DNA of 64,000 nucleotides, from NCBI GenBank assembly GCA_963773655.1, contig CAVZBX010000005.1, positions 248,001-312,000 of the forward strand, given 5' to 3'. The position numbers and the translations under genes are program-made. Position 1 is the stretch's first letter; every line of letters begins with the position of its first letter. Positions 16,625-25,527 of the stretch are shown piece after piece. This DNA is from DASSQJ01 sp963773655 (GTDB lineage Bacteria > Actinomycetota > Actinomycetes > Actinomycetales > Dermatophilaceae). The notes below the pieces were generated by a model. That model was not told where the DNA came from. It did not search any database and saw only the letters and a program-made list of their open reading frames with translations.

Positions 16625-17698
16625 TCAGAGCCGCGAGGCGATGGCGTCGCCGACGGCGGTCGTCGAGCGGGGGGCGCTGCCCCGCTCCGCGAGGTCGGCC
16701 GCCACTGCCCGCTCCACCCGCTCCGAGGCGTCGTCGAGCCCGAGGTGGGCGAGCAGCATCGCGACCGAGAGGATGGTCGCCGTCGGGTCGGCGCTGCCCT
16801 GGCCGGCGATGTCGGGAGCGGAGCCGTGCACCGGCTCGAACATGCTGGGGAAGCGCTTCTCCGGGTTGATGTTGCCACTCGCGGCCAGCCCGATGCCGCC
16901 CGCGATCGCCGCCGCGATGTCGGTGACGATGTCCCCGAACAGGTTGTCGGTGACGATGACGTCGAACCGCCCGGGATCGGTGGCGAGGAAGATCGTCGCG
17001 GCGTCGACGTGCTGGTAGGCGGTCTCGACGTCCGGGAACTCGGCGCCGACCTCCTCGACCGTGCGGCGCCACAGGTGCCCGGCGTGGGTGAGGACGTTGT
17101 GCTTGTGCACGAGCGTCAGGTGCCGGCGCGGCCGGGCCTGCGCCCGTGCGAACGCGTCCCGGACGACCCGCTCGACCCCGAACCGGGTGTTGACGCTGAC
17201 CTCGGTGGCGATCTCGTGCGGGGTGCCCGTGCGCAGGGACCCACCGTTGCCGACGTACGGGCCCTCGGTCCCCTCGCGCACCACGAGGAAGTCGATGCCG
17301 CCCGGGGCGACCCGGTCGACGGCGAGAGGGCTCTCGACCCCCGGGTAGAGCCGTGCCGGTCGCAGGTTGACGTAGTGCTCGAGGGCGAAGCGCAGCGGCA
17401 GCAGCACGCCGCGCTCCAGGACACCGCTCGGCACCGTGGGGTCCCCGATGGCGCCGAGCAGGATCGCGTCGTGGCCCTGCACCTCGTCGAGCACCGAGTC
17501 CGGCAGCGTCTCCCCCGTGGCGTGCCAGCGCCGGGCGCCGAGGTCGTACTCGGTCGTGGAGATCTTCGGGCCGGTGTCCGCGGTGGCCGCCTCGAGCACC
17601 TTCAGTCCCTCGGCGACGACCTCGGGGCCGATGCCGTCGCCGCCGATGACGGCGATGTCGAGCGTCGTCGCGGTGGTGCCGCCGGCGGTGTCGGTCAT
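16625..17698 (-). CDS. leuB: 3-isopropylmalate dehydrogenase
   Basis: Oxidative decarboxylation of 3-isopropylmalate in leucine synthesis. 357 residues: AVIGGDGIGPEVV, LLGAIGDP, LRPARLYPGVESPLA, TLVHKHNVL, DVIVTDNLFGDI (metal-binding Asp cluster) and EPVHGSAPDIAGQGSADPTA. Good match to actinobacterial LeuB length. The ATG lacks a Shine-Dalgarno but has TAGGCT 6 nt upstream, suggesting a leaderless mRNA. Confidence 0.93.
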   Translation of the reverse strand: MTDTAGGTTATTLDIAVIGGDGIGPEVVAEGLKVLEAATADTGPKISTTEYDLGARRWHATGETLPDSVLDEVQGHDAILLGAIGDPTVPSGVLERGVLLPLRFALEHYVNLRPARLYPGVESPLAVDRVAPGGIDFLVVREGTEGPYVGNGGSLRTGTPHEIATEVSVNTRFGVERVVRDAFARAQARPRRHLTLVHKHNVLTHAGHLWRRTVEEVGAEFPDVETAYQHVDAATIFLATDPGRFDVIVTDNLFGDIVTDIAAAIAGGIGLAASGNINPEKRFPSMFEPVHGSAPDIAGQGSADPTATILSVAMLLAHLGLDDASERVERAVAADLAERGSAPRSTTAVGDAIASRL

Positions 17699-17704
17699 GG
17701 GGCG

Positions 17705-17710
17705 AGCCTA
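17705..17710 (-). promoter_or_regulatory. Candidate -10 for leaderless leuB
   Basis: TAGGCT on the minus strand with 6 nt to the ATG at 17698. No clear -35; it would fall at the edge of the large inverted repeat just upstream. Confidence 0.4.
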
Positions 17711-17728
17711 GGCGGGGCGTCCGCGATA

Positions 17729-17772
17729 CGGACGGGCCGTCCCAGCCCGTGGATGGTGGGACGGCCCGTCCG
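17729..17772. repeat. Perfect 16-bp inverted repeat upstream of leuB
   Basis: Arms 17729-17744 and 17757-17772 are exact reverse complements around a 12-nt loop. It lies between the small peptide gene (stop at 17816) and leuB, 31 nt before the leuB start. Without a T-run it could be a terminator for the small gene, an mRNA-end stabiliser, or an operator overlapping the leuB -35 region. Confidence 0.7.
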
Positions 17773-17815
17773 GCAGCCGGTCAGCGCACGCCCACGCAGA
17801 GCGTGCACACCCGGC

Positions 17816-17908
17816 CTACTCGTCGGCGTGGCCCTGGTCGCGCAGGTCCATGGACTCCTGCAGTGCCTGGCGGGCCATCGCGGCCTCGTCGTGGGTGGAC
17901 TCGTTCAT
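17816..17908 (-). CDS. 30-residue acidic peptide, unknown
   Basis: ATG at 17908, 30 codons, reading MNESTHDEAAMARQALQ then ESMDLRDQGHADE. A GAGAGA ribosome site lies 6 nt upstream. Composition is acidic and helical with no membrane segment. It stands alone between serA and leuB and is followed by the 16-bp inverted repeat. It could be a real small protein or a chance ORF; the ribosome site and stop/hairpin placement favour a gene. Confidence 0.4.
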   Translation of the reverse strand: MNESTHDEAAMARQALQESMDLRDQGHADE

Positions 17909-18183
17909 CGTCGTCTCTCGCATCTGCGGCAGGTGCCGCGGTCGTCCGGGTGGGGGGTCTCGGTGCTCGAGCCGGTTGTTCGGCCGGCGAGCGGTCGGCG
18001 AGCGTCGCGGGGTCTCCGCGGCGAGGGAGCCGACTACCGAGCCTCGCCGCGGCGGGGAATGAGGAGCACCACGCACCGCGTCATGCCCTCGACGGTAGGT
18101 GGACGTCCTACTACCTGTCAGACGGTTTTCACGATGTGGACGGTCCGAGCGTGAGATCCGTGCCACACGGCCCCGGGGACGAC
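17909..18183. other. Intergenic, no gene seen
   Basis: About 275 nt between the small peptide gene and the serA terminator. It probably holds the promoter of the 30-residue peptide (an AT-richer patch at about 18100-18130), but I could not define elements. Reading frames here are Arg/Pro-rich and look non-coding. Confidence 0.4.
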
Positions 18184-18220
18184 GGAAACCGCGGCCCCGA
18201 CGTCGGGGGCCACGGTTTCC
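18184..18220 (-). terminator. Terminator of serA
   Basis: Arms GGAAACCG-x-GGCCCC and GGGGCC-x-CGGTTTCC pair with one internal mismatch around a GACGTC centre, starting 16 nt after the serA stop. Very stable; no T-run on the minus strand. Confidence 0.65.
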
Positions 18221-18235
18221 GGCGGGCGCGGGCGC

Positions 18236-19822
18236 TCAGACGAGGTTGACGGTGCGCAGCGTCTCGGTGCCCACCTCGGTGGTGATCGCGGCGACGACGT
18301 CCTCGGGGATGGCGCTGTCGACGGTGAGCGCGACGAGCGCCTCGCCGAGGTCGTCGATCCGGCTCACCTGCATCCCGGCGATGTTGACGTCGGCGTCGCC
18401 GAGGAGCTTGCCGACCGACCCGATCACGCCCGGGCGGTCGACGTAGGAGAAGAAGACCATGTTGTCGCTGATCGGGATCTCCAGGTCGAACCCGTTGACG
18501 CCGACGATCTTCTCGACCATCTTCGGCCCCGTGAGGGTGCCGGCCACCGAGACCGTGGTGCCGTCGGCGAGCGTGCCGACGAGGGTGGTGACGTTGCGGA
18601 AGTCGTCGGCCGTCGCCGCGGTGACCAGGCGCGACTCGCAGCCGCGCTCCTTGGCGAGCAGCGGCGCGTTGACGTAGGTGACCGGGTCCTCGGTGACGTC
18701 GGTGAACAGGCCCTTGAGCGCCGAGAGCTCCCAGATCGAGACGTCGTGGGCGGTGATCTCGCCGCTCACCTCGACGTCGAGCTGGACCGGCACCGACCCG
18801 GCGAGCGCGGTGAACACGCGACCGAGCTTCTCGACGAGCGCGATCCCCGGGCGCACCTCCTCCGCCACCGTGCCACCGGCCACGTTGACCGCGTCGGGCA
18901 CGAGGTCGCCGCCGAGGGCCAGCCGCACCGAGCGGGCGACCGCGACCCCGGCCTTCTCCTGGGCCTCCTCGGTGGAGGCGCCCAGGTGCGGGGTGACGAC
19001 GACCTGCTCGTGGACGAAGAGCGGGCTGTCGGTGCACGGCTCCTTCGCGAAGACGTCGAGGCCGGCCCCGGCGACGCGGCCCTCGGCGATGGCGTCGGCG
19101 AGGGCCTCCTCGTCGAGCACGCCACCACGGGCGGCGTTGATGATGTGGACGTTGGGCTTGACCTTGGCCAGCGCCTCCTTGCCGATCAGGCCGAGGGTCT
19201 CGGGCGTCTTCGGCAGGTGGATGCTGATGAAGTCCGACTCGGCGAGCAGCTCGTCGAGGGTGACCAGCCGGGCGCCGAGCTGGCCGGCACGCTGTACGGA
19301 CACGTAGGGGTCGTACGCGAGCACCTCGACGCCGAAGCCCTTGAGCCGCTCGGCGACGAGCTGCCCGATCCGGCCGAAGCCGACGATGCCGACCTTCTTC
19401 TCGAACAGCTCGACACCGCCGTACAGGCTGCGCTTCCACGCCCCCGCCTTGAGCGCGGCGTTGGCCGGGGCGATGTTGCGGGCGGAGGCGAGCATCAGCC
19501 CGATGGCGAGCTCGGCTGCCGAGGTGATGTTGGACGTCGGCGCGTTGACGACCATGACACCGGCCTTGGTGGCGGCCCCGATGTCGACGTTGTCGAGCCC
19601 GACGCCGGCGCGGGCGATGACCTTGAGGCCACGCGCGGCGGCGATGGCCTCGGCGTCCATGGTGGTGGCGGAGCGGATGAGGACCGCGTCGACGCCGTCG
19701 AGGGCGGGCAGGAGGGCGGAGCGGTCGGAGCCGTCGGTGTGGCGGACCTCGAAGTCGGGACCGAGCGCGTCGAGGGTCGCGGGCGAGAGCTCCTCGGCGA
19801 TGAGGACGACGGGTGTGGTCAC
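18236..19822 (-). CDS. serA: D-3-phosphoglycerate dehydrogenase (long, ACT-containing form)
   Basis: First step of serine synthesis from 3-phosphoglycerate. 528 residues in the order substrate domain, NAD domain (VGIVGFGRIGQLVAERL near 150), substrate domain with the catalytic Arg/Glu/His (INAARGGVLDEEAL, TPHLGASTEEAQ), an intervening ASB domain (about 315-450), and a C-terminal ACT domain (about 455-528, RPGVIGSVGKLLGDADVNIAGM) that would mediate serine feedback as in mycobacterial SerA. GTG start with AGGAG 6 nt upstream. Single transcription unit ending in a strong hairpin. Confidence 0.94.
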   Translation of the reverse strand: MTTPVVLIAEELSPATLDALGPDFEVRHTDGSDRSALLPALDGVDAVLIRSATTMDAEAIAAARGLKVIARAGVGLDNVDIGAATKAGVMVVNAPTSNITSAAELAIGLMLASARNIAPANAALKAGAWKRSLYGGVELFEKKVGIVGFGRIGQLVAERLKGFGVEVLAYDPYVSVQRAGQLGARLVTLDELLAESDFISIHLPKTPETLGLIGKEALAKVKPNVHIINAARGGVLDEEALADAIAEGRVAGAGLDVFAKEPCTDSPLFVHEQVVVTPHLGASTEEAQEKAGVAVARSVRLALGGDLVPDAVNVAGGTVAEEVRPGIALVEKLGRVFTALAGSVPVQLDVEVSGEITAHDVSIWELSALKGLFTDVTEDPVTYVNAPLLAKERGCESRLVTAATADDFRNVTTLVGTLADGTTVSVAGTLTGPKMVEKIVGVNGFDLEIPISDNMVFFSYVDRPGVIGSVGKLLGDADVNIAGMQVSRIDDLGEALVALTVDSAIPEDVVAAITTEVGTETLRTVNLV

Positions 19823-19994
19823 GAACAGCTCCTGGGTCGGGTGTGGCGATGAGCGCCCCGATGGGGTGCGGCCGGTGCCGCGTCACCTCGGACGCCTGCG
19901 CGCCGCGGAGGCGGCACGCCGCGGCACGCCGCTGTGCCGGTCGAGGCCATGATAGGAGCGCCCCGCGACCCGGACCCCATCGACCACCATCCGG

Positions 19995-20492
19995 TCACGC
20001 CGGGCCGTCCGCCGGCTCCTGCTCCGCGCCCGACTCCGTGACGGGTCGCTCCAGACGCCGCGAGACCAGGACGACCACCGCGAGCACCCCGACCGCCACG
20101 GCCGCCCACCACCACGACAGGTCGCCGAGCCAGGCGTCGACGACGGCCAGCCCCACCGTGGCGTAGAGCACCGCCCAGAGCAGGGCCCCGAGCCCGACCG
20201 CGGGCAGGAACCGGCGCAGCGGCATCCGCAGCACTCCCGCGGAGGCGATGATCGCGGACTGCAGCCCGACGGTGAGGTAGCCGAGCGTCACCGCAGGGGG
20301 TCCGATGCGGCGCACCCACGACTCGGCGCGCGCGACGACCGGCCGGTCGAGGTGGCGGCTCCACCGGCTGCGGGCTCCCCCGGCCCGGGCGCCGCGCCCC
20401 AGCCAGTAGATCGCGCTCCCGCGCACGAAGGCCCCGGTCCACAGCACGAGGAGGACCGCCCAGAACGGCCAGCCGTCGACGAGGTCCTCCAC
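19995..20492 (-). CDS. DedA/VTT-like small membrane protein
   Basis: 165 residues with about four hydrophobic segments. AIYWLGRGARAGG and LGYLTVGLQSAIIASAGVLRMPLRRFLPAVGLGALLW resemble the core of the VTT (SNARE-associated, DedA) fold, with the re-entrant loop and the conserved GxxRxxRxxL-like segment reduced. It lies 48 nt downstream of ilvC on the same strand. Role unknown; DedA proteins move lipids or maintain proton gradients. Start GTG. Confidence 0.68.
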   Translation of the reverse strand: MEDLVDGWPFWAVLLVLWTGAFVRGSAIYWLGRGARAGGARSRWSRHLDRPVVARAESWVRRIGPPAVTLGYLTVGLQSAIIASAGVLRMPLRRFLPAVGLGALLWAVLYATVGLAVVDAWLGDLSWWWAAVAVGVLAVVVLVSRRLERPVTESGAEQEPADGPA

Positions 20493-20540
20493 GCCCTCAG
20501 CGTAGGTCGCGCGGGGACGCGCCCGCTCCCGCCGCCCGGG

Positions 20541-21572
<1,032 letters not shown>

Positions 21573-21616
21573 GGGGTGCGGCCTCTCCTTCGGTGGTGGG
21601 TGTGCGTCGGATGCGG

Positions 21617-21622
21617 ACTCTA
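21617..21622 (-). promoter_or_regulatory. Possible internal promoter before ilvC
   Basis: TAGAGT on the minus strand, 44 nt before the ilvC start; matches four of six TATAAT positions. No good -35, so weak. Confidence 0.3.
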
Positions 21623-21664
21623 GGCGGTGCGGGCGGCGCCGGGTCGGCACGTCCGCGGGTGGGT

Positions 21665-22177
21665 TCAGGCGCTGCGCAGGGCCCGGTCGGTGATCGAGCG
21701 GGGTCCCCGGCCGATCGCGACCATGCCGGACTGCACGAGCTCGCGCACGCCGAACGGCTCGAGCACCTCGAGCAGCGCGGTCAGCTTGTCGGAGGGGCCG
21801 GTGGCCTCGATGGTCAGGGACTCGGTGGCGACGTCGACCACCTTGGCCCGGAACATCTGGACGAACTCGAGCACCTGGCTGCGGGTGGCGGCGTCGGCGC
21901 GGACCTTGATGAGCATGACCTGGCGCTGCACGGCCGAGTTCGGCTCGAGCTCGACCACCTTGAGCACCTCGACCAGCTTGTTGAGCTGCTTGGTCACCTG
22001 CTCCAGCGGGAGGTCCTCGACGTCGACGACGACCGTCATCCGGGAGACCTCGGGGTGCTCGGTCTCGCCGACGGCCAGGGAGTCGATGTTGAAGCCGCGG
22101 CGCGAGAACAGCGCGGCGATGCGGGCGAGCACGCCGGGCTTGTTCTCGACGAGGACGGACAGCGTGTGCTTGGACAC
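21665..22177 (-). CDS. ilvN: Acetolactate synthase small (regulatory) subunit
   Basis: 170 residues. N-terminal ACT domain (LSVLVENKPGVLARIAALFSRRGFNIDSLAVG) that binds valine, and a C-terminal domain (RSQVLEFVQMFRAKVVDVA onward). It activates IlvB and confers feedback inhibition. GTG start 12 nt after the ilvB stop, consistent with co-translation. Confidence 0.95.
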   Translation of the reverse strand: MSKHTLSVLVENKPGVLARIAALFSRRGFNIDSLAVGETEHPEVSRMTVVVDVEDLPLEQVTKQLNKLVEVLKVVELEPNSAVQRQVMLIKVRADAATRSQVLEFVQMFRAKVVDVATESLTIEATGPSDKLTALLEVLEPFGVRELVQSGMVAIGRGPRSITDRALRSA

Positions 22178-22189
22178 GGGTGCTCCTGT

Positions 22190-24091
22190 TCAGTGCCGGT
22201 GGGAGCCCGAGGGCACCCCGTCGTGGTCGGCGTCGAGGTCCTGCTCGATCGCCTCGGACTCCTCGCGGTCCCACTGGGGAGCCGTGTCGCGGGCGACCTG
22301 GATCAGGTCGTTGCTCACCCCGGCCGGGACCATCGGCCACACCATCGCGTCGCGGTGGACGACGAAGTCGACGACGACGGGCCGGTCGGTCACGGCCATC
22401 GCCTGCCGGACGGTCTCGTCGACGTCCTCGGGCCGCTCGCAGCGCAGGCCGACGCAGCCGTAGGCCTCGGCGAGCTTGACGAAGTCGGGGACGCGCGAGC
22501 CCACCGAGGTGTGCAGGTCGGTGTTGGAGTAGCGCTCGTTGTAGAAGAGGGTCTGCCACTGGCGGACCATCCCCAGCGAGCTGTTGTTGATGATCGCGAC
22601 CTTGATCGGGATGTTGTTGATGACGCAGGTGGCGAGCTCCTGGTTGGTCATCTGGAAGCACCCGTCGCCGTCGACGGCCCAGACGGTGCGGTCGGGCTCC
22701 CCGACCTTGGCACCCATGGCGGCGGGCACCGCGTAGCCCATGGTGCCGAGGCCCCCGGAGTTCAGCCAGGCGTTCGGCCGCTCGTACCGCACGAACTGCG
22801 CGGCCCACATCTGGTGCTGGCCGACACCCGCGACGTACACGGCCTCGGGGCCGGCGATCTCGCCGAGGCGCTCGATGACGTACTGCGGGGAGAGCGCGCC
22901 GTCCTCCGGCGTGGTGTACCCGAGGGGGAAGGTGCGCTGCCAGCCGGCGACGCGCTCGCGCCAGGCCTCGTAGTCGCCGGAGCGACCGGCCTCCATGTCG
23001 GCGTCGACGGCGGCGGCCAGGTCGGCGATGACGGCCTTGGCGTCGCCGACGATCGGCACGTCGGCCTTGCGGTTCTTGCTGATCTCGGCGGGGTCGATGT
23101 CGGCGTGGATGATCCTGGCGTCGGGGGCGAAGGTCGACAGCTGCCCGGTGACGCGGTCGTCGAACCGCGCGCCGATGGCGATGATGAGGTCGGACTTCTG
23201 CAGGCCGGTGACCGCGGGCACCGAGCCGTGCATCCCGGGCATACCCAGGTGCAGCGGGTGGCTGTCGGGCAGGGTGCCGCGCGCCATCAGGGTCGTGACG
23301 ACGGGGATGCGGGTGAGGTCGACGAAGCGGCGCAGCTCCTCGCTGGCGCGGGCGCGCACGACGCCGCCCCCGACGTAGAGGATGGGCCGCCGGGCCTCGG
23401 CGATGAGCCGCGCGGCCTCCCGGATCTGCTTGTTGTGCGGGCGGGTCACCGGGCGGTAGCCGGGGAGCCCCACGCGCGGGGGCCACGAGAACGTCGTGCG
23501 CGACTGCAGCGCGTCCTTGGAGATGTCGACGAGCACCGGCCCGGGCCGCCCGGTCGAGGCGACGTGGAAGGCCTCCGCGATCACGCGGGGGATCTCGTCG
23601 GCGTCGGTGACGAGGTAGTTGTGCTTGGTGATCGGCATCGTGATGCCCCGGATGTCCGCCTCCTGGAAGGCGTCGGTGCCGATCGCGCTCGAGCTCACCT
23701 GGCCGGTGATCGCGACGATCGGCACCGAGTCCATGTGGGCGTCGGCGAGGGGGGTGACGAGGTTCGTCGCGCCCGGGCCCGAGGTCGCCATGCAGACGCC
23801 GACCCGGCCGGTGGCGGCCGCGTAGCCCTCCGCCGCGTGCCCGGCGCCCTGCTCGTGGCGGACCAGCACGTGGCGCACCTTGACCGAGTCCAGGAGCGGG
23901 TCGTAGGCGGGCAGGATCGCCCCGCCGGGGATGCCGAAGACGGTGTCGACGTCCATCGCCTCGAGGGAGAGCACGAGGCTCTGGGCGCCGGTGACCTCCA
24001 CCGGCGCCTTGGCCCGTGCCTGCTGCGCCACCTGCGCGGGGCTGGGGGCGGGGTGGAGGGCTGCCGGGGTCGCCGGCCTGCTGTCGGTCAC
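22190..24091 (-). CDS. ilvB: Acetolactate synthase large (catalytic) subunit
   Basis: ThDP/FAD enzyme making acetolactate or acetohydroxybutyrate. 633 residues: catalytic Glu in VRHEQGAGHAAEGYA, FAD/beta domain (ARFDDRVTGQLSTFAPDARI), and the ThDP motif GDGCFQMTNQELATCV...NIPIKVAIINN. The first ~35 residues are an Ala/Pro-rich extension common in actinobacteria. GTG start. Behind a leader peptide, terminator and TTGACA promoter at 24143-24271. Confidence 0.95.
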   Translation of the reverse strand: MTDSRPATPAALHPAPSPAQVAQQARAKAPVEVTGAQSLVLSLEAMDVDTVFGIPGGAILPAYDPLLDSVKVRHVLVRHEQGAGHAAEGYAAATGRVGVCMATSGPGATNLVTPLADAHMDSVPIVAITGQVSSSAIGTDAFQEADIRGITMPITKHNYLVTDADEIPRVIAEAFHVASTGRPGPVLVDISKDALQSRTTFSWPPRVGLPGYRPVTRPHNKQIREAARLIAEARRPILYVGGGVVRARASEELRRFVDLTRIPVVTTLMARGTLPDSHPLHLGMPGMHGSVPAVTGLQKSDLIIAIGARFDDRVTGQLSTFAPDARIIHADIDPAEISKNRKADVPIVGDAKAVIADLAAAVDADMEAGRSGDYEAWRERVAGWQRTFPLGYTTPEDGALSPQYVIERLGEIAGPEAVYVAGVGQHQMWAAQFVRYERPNAWLNSGGLGTMGYAVPAAMGAKVGEPDRTVWAVDGDGCFQMTNQELATCVINNIPIKVAIINNSSLGMVRQWQTLFYNERYSNTDLHTSVGSRVPDFVKLAEAYGCVGLRCERPEDVDETVRQAMAVTDRPVVVDFVVHRDAMVWPMVPAGVSNDLIQVARDTAPQWDREESEAIEQDLDADHDGVPSGSHRH

Positions 24092-24142
24092 TGCTGGTCA
24101 CCGCTTTCTGCTCGCCGTGGGTGCGGAGCCGCGTCCACGCAC

Positions 24143-24210
24143 AAAAAAACCCTCCAGTCCCGTGGCGGGGACGACGGAGGGAGCGCGCCTGGTGGTCGGG
24201 TCAGGCGCGC
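24143..24210 (-). promoter_or_regulatory. Transcription attenuator of ilvBNC
   Basis: Minus strand: a perfect 9-bp stem (24183-24191 with 24202-24210, loop 10) overlaps the leader stop codon. It is followed at once by an intrinsic terminator whose outer CCCTCC/GGAGGG and inner GTCCC/GGGAC stems span 24150-24181, ending in seven Ts (24143-24149). The tight order (leader ORF, pause hairpin, terminator, gene) is classic amino-acid attenuation as known for ilv operons of actinobacteria. Confidence 0.85.
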
Positions 24211-24236
24211 CGGGGAAGTACGAGGACGAGGGCCAC
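24201..24236 (-). CDS. Branched-chain leader peptide of ilvB
   Basis: An 11-codon ORF MALVLVLPRRA: six consecutive codons for Leu/Val (CTC GTC CTC GTA CTT among them, including the rarer GTA and CTT). The GTG start coincides with the predicted transcription start (6 nt after the -10), so the leader should be translated from a leaderless transcript. Charged Leu and Val tRNAs would let ribosomes finish and the terminator form. Confidence 0.85.
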   Translation of the reverse strand: MALVLVLPRRA

Positions 24237-24242
24237 GGGACA

Positions 24243-24271
24243 ACTCTCGCCCGTGCCCCGGGGGGTGTCAA
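24243..24271 (-). promoter_or_regulatory. Promoter of ilvBNC
   Basis: Perfect TTGACA -35 (24266-24271), 17-nt spacer, GAGAGT -10 (24243-24248), predicted +1 at 24236, the first base of the leader GTG. Confidence 0.75.
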
Positions 24272-24395
24272 CCGGCGAGACGACCGGTCCCACGATCCGG
24301 GACCGTGACCTCACTCACGGCAGCCTGACCACGTGGTGGCGGTGGTGGCGGCGGGGAGGCCGCTCACGCCATGATGCGCACGTGGAGCCGCCCCC

Positions 24396-25508
24396 GTGAG
24401 CCCCGAGGTCGCCGCCGTCTTCTGGACGGTCGTCGCGGTCCGCTTCCTCCTCCCCCTGCTCATCCCCCGCTTCCCGCTGCCCGCCATCGTCGCGTGCCTC
24501 GTCGTCGACGGCATCGACCAGAGCGTGTTCCAGGCCTTCGGCTTCGACCCGCCCGGCTACCAGGGCTACGACAAGGCGATGGACGTCTACTACCTCGCCG
24601 TCGCGTACCTGACGACGATGCGGAACTGGACCAGCTCGGGTGCCGCCGGGGTGGCTCGTTTCCTCTTCTTCTACCGGATGGTCGGGGTCGTCGCGTTCGA
24701 GCTCACCGGGTGGCGGGCCCTGCTCCTCGTCTTCCCCAACACCTTCGAGTACTTCTTCATCGCCTACGAGGCGGTGCGCAGCCGATGGGACCCGCGGCGC
24801 CTCTCACCGCGCCAGTGGGTGGTCGTCGCGGGGGTCATCTGGGTCGTCGTCAAGCTCCCCCAGGAGTACTGGATCCACATCGCGCAGCTCGACTTCACCG
24901 ACACCTGGCAGGACGTGCCGTGGTTCGCACCGCTGGTCGTCCTGGCGTCGGTCGCCGCACTCGCGGTGCTCTGGTTCGTGGTCCGGCCCCGCCTCGCCGT
25001 CCCCGACTGGCGGCTGCAGCTGGCGGCCGACCCGCTCCCCGAGGTGATGGACACCGCCGCCGAACGCGACGCGTGGACGGCCGTCAACGGCCGGGTGTGG
25101 TCGTGGGGCACGCTCGAGAAGGTCGTGCTCGTGGGGCTGCTGTGCGTCATCTACGGCTCGGTGATCCCGGGGGTCGAGGAGACGCCGCTGCAGCTGCTCG
25201 CGTTCACCGCGTTCTACGTGGTGGTCAGCACGGCGGCCTCGCTCACCCTCGCCCGCCGGGTCGGCAGTGCCGAGGGCGCCGGCGCCGCGTTCCTCGTCCG
25301 GCTGGTGCTGCTCACCGCCGTGGTCGTCGGTATCCGGCTGGTCGCCGGCCCGGCGGTGCTCCCGTTCGGGGACGCGATGTTCTTCATCACCCTCCTGGCC
25401 CTGCTCACCACCCTGCACGACCGGTACGCGCCGATCGGCGCCGTTCGCCGGGACCTGGACGCCACCGCCCCCCGACCGCCCCCTCCCTCTCCCCGCGAAC
25501 GTGGGTGA
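24396..25508 (+). CDS. Polytopic membrane protein, unknown
   Basis: 370 residues with about eight to nine hydrophobic helices (for example VFWTVVAVRFLLPLLIP, WVVVAGVIWVVVKL, LEKVVLVGLLCVIYGS, LVRLVLLTAVVVGIRLVA). A conserved-looking inter-helix segment is GFDPPGYQGYDKAMDVYYL, and VFPNTFEYFFIAYEA holds aromatic/acidic residues in a helix. I do not recognise the family. Start GTG; a 5-codon ORF (MEPPP) 14 nt upstream overlaps it as GTGA. Its last codons form the left arm of the hairpin split by the IS element. Confidence 0.7.
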   Translation: MSPEVAAVFWTVVAVRFLLPLLIPRFPLPAIVACLVVDGIDQSVFQAFGFDPPGYQGYDKAMDVYYLAVAYLTTMRNWTSSGAAGVARFLFFYRMVGVVAFELTGWRALLLVFPNTFEYFFIAYEAVRSRWDPRRLSPRQWVVVAGVIWVVVKLPQEYWIHIAQLDFTDTWQDVPWFAPLVVLASVAALAVLWFVVRPRLAVPDWRLQLAADPLPEVMDTAAERDAWTAVNGRVWSWGTLEKVVLVGLLCVIYGSVIPGVEETPLQLLAFTAFYVVVSTAASLTLARRVGSAEGAGAAFLVRLVLLTAVVVGIRLVAGPAVLPFGDAMFFITLLALLTTLHDRYAPIGAVRRDLDATAPRPPPPSPRERG

Positions 25509-25513
25509 GGATC

Positions 25514-25527
25514 GCCGTTCAGCCGCA
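25514..25527 (+). repeat. Target-site duplication, left copy
   Basis: GCCGTTCAGCCGCA, identical to 26858-26871, abutting the left inverted repeat of the element. It corresponds exactly to the loop of the restored hairpin. Confidence 0.8.

Noticed and set aside
19905..19935. Short tandem GGCACGCCGC repeat upstream of serA
   Set aside because: Two units only, in a GC-rich gap where such repeats arise by chance; no function inferred.
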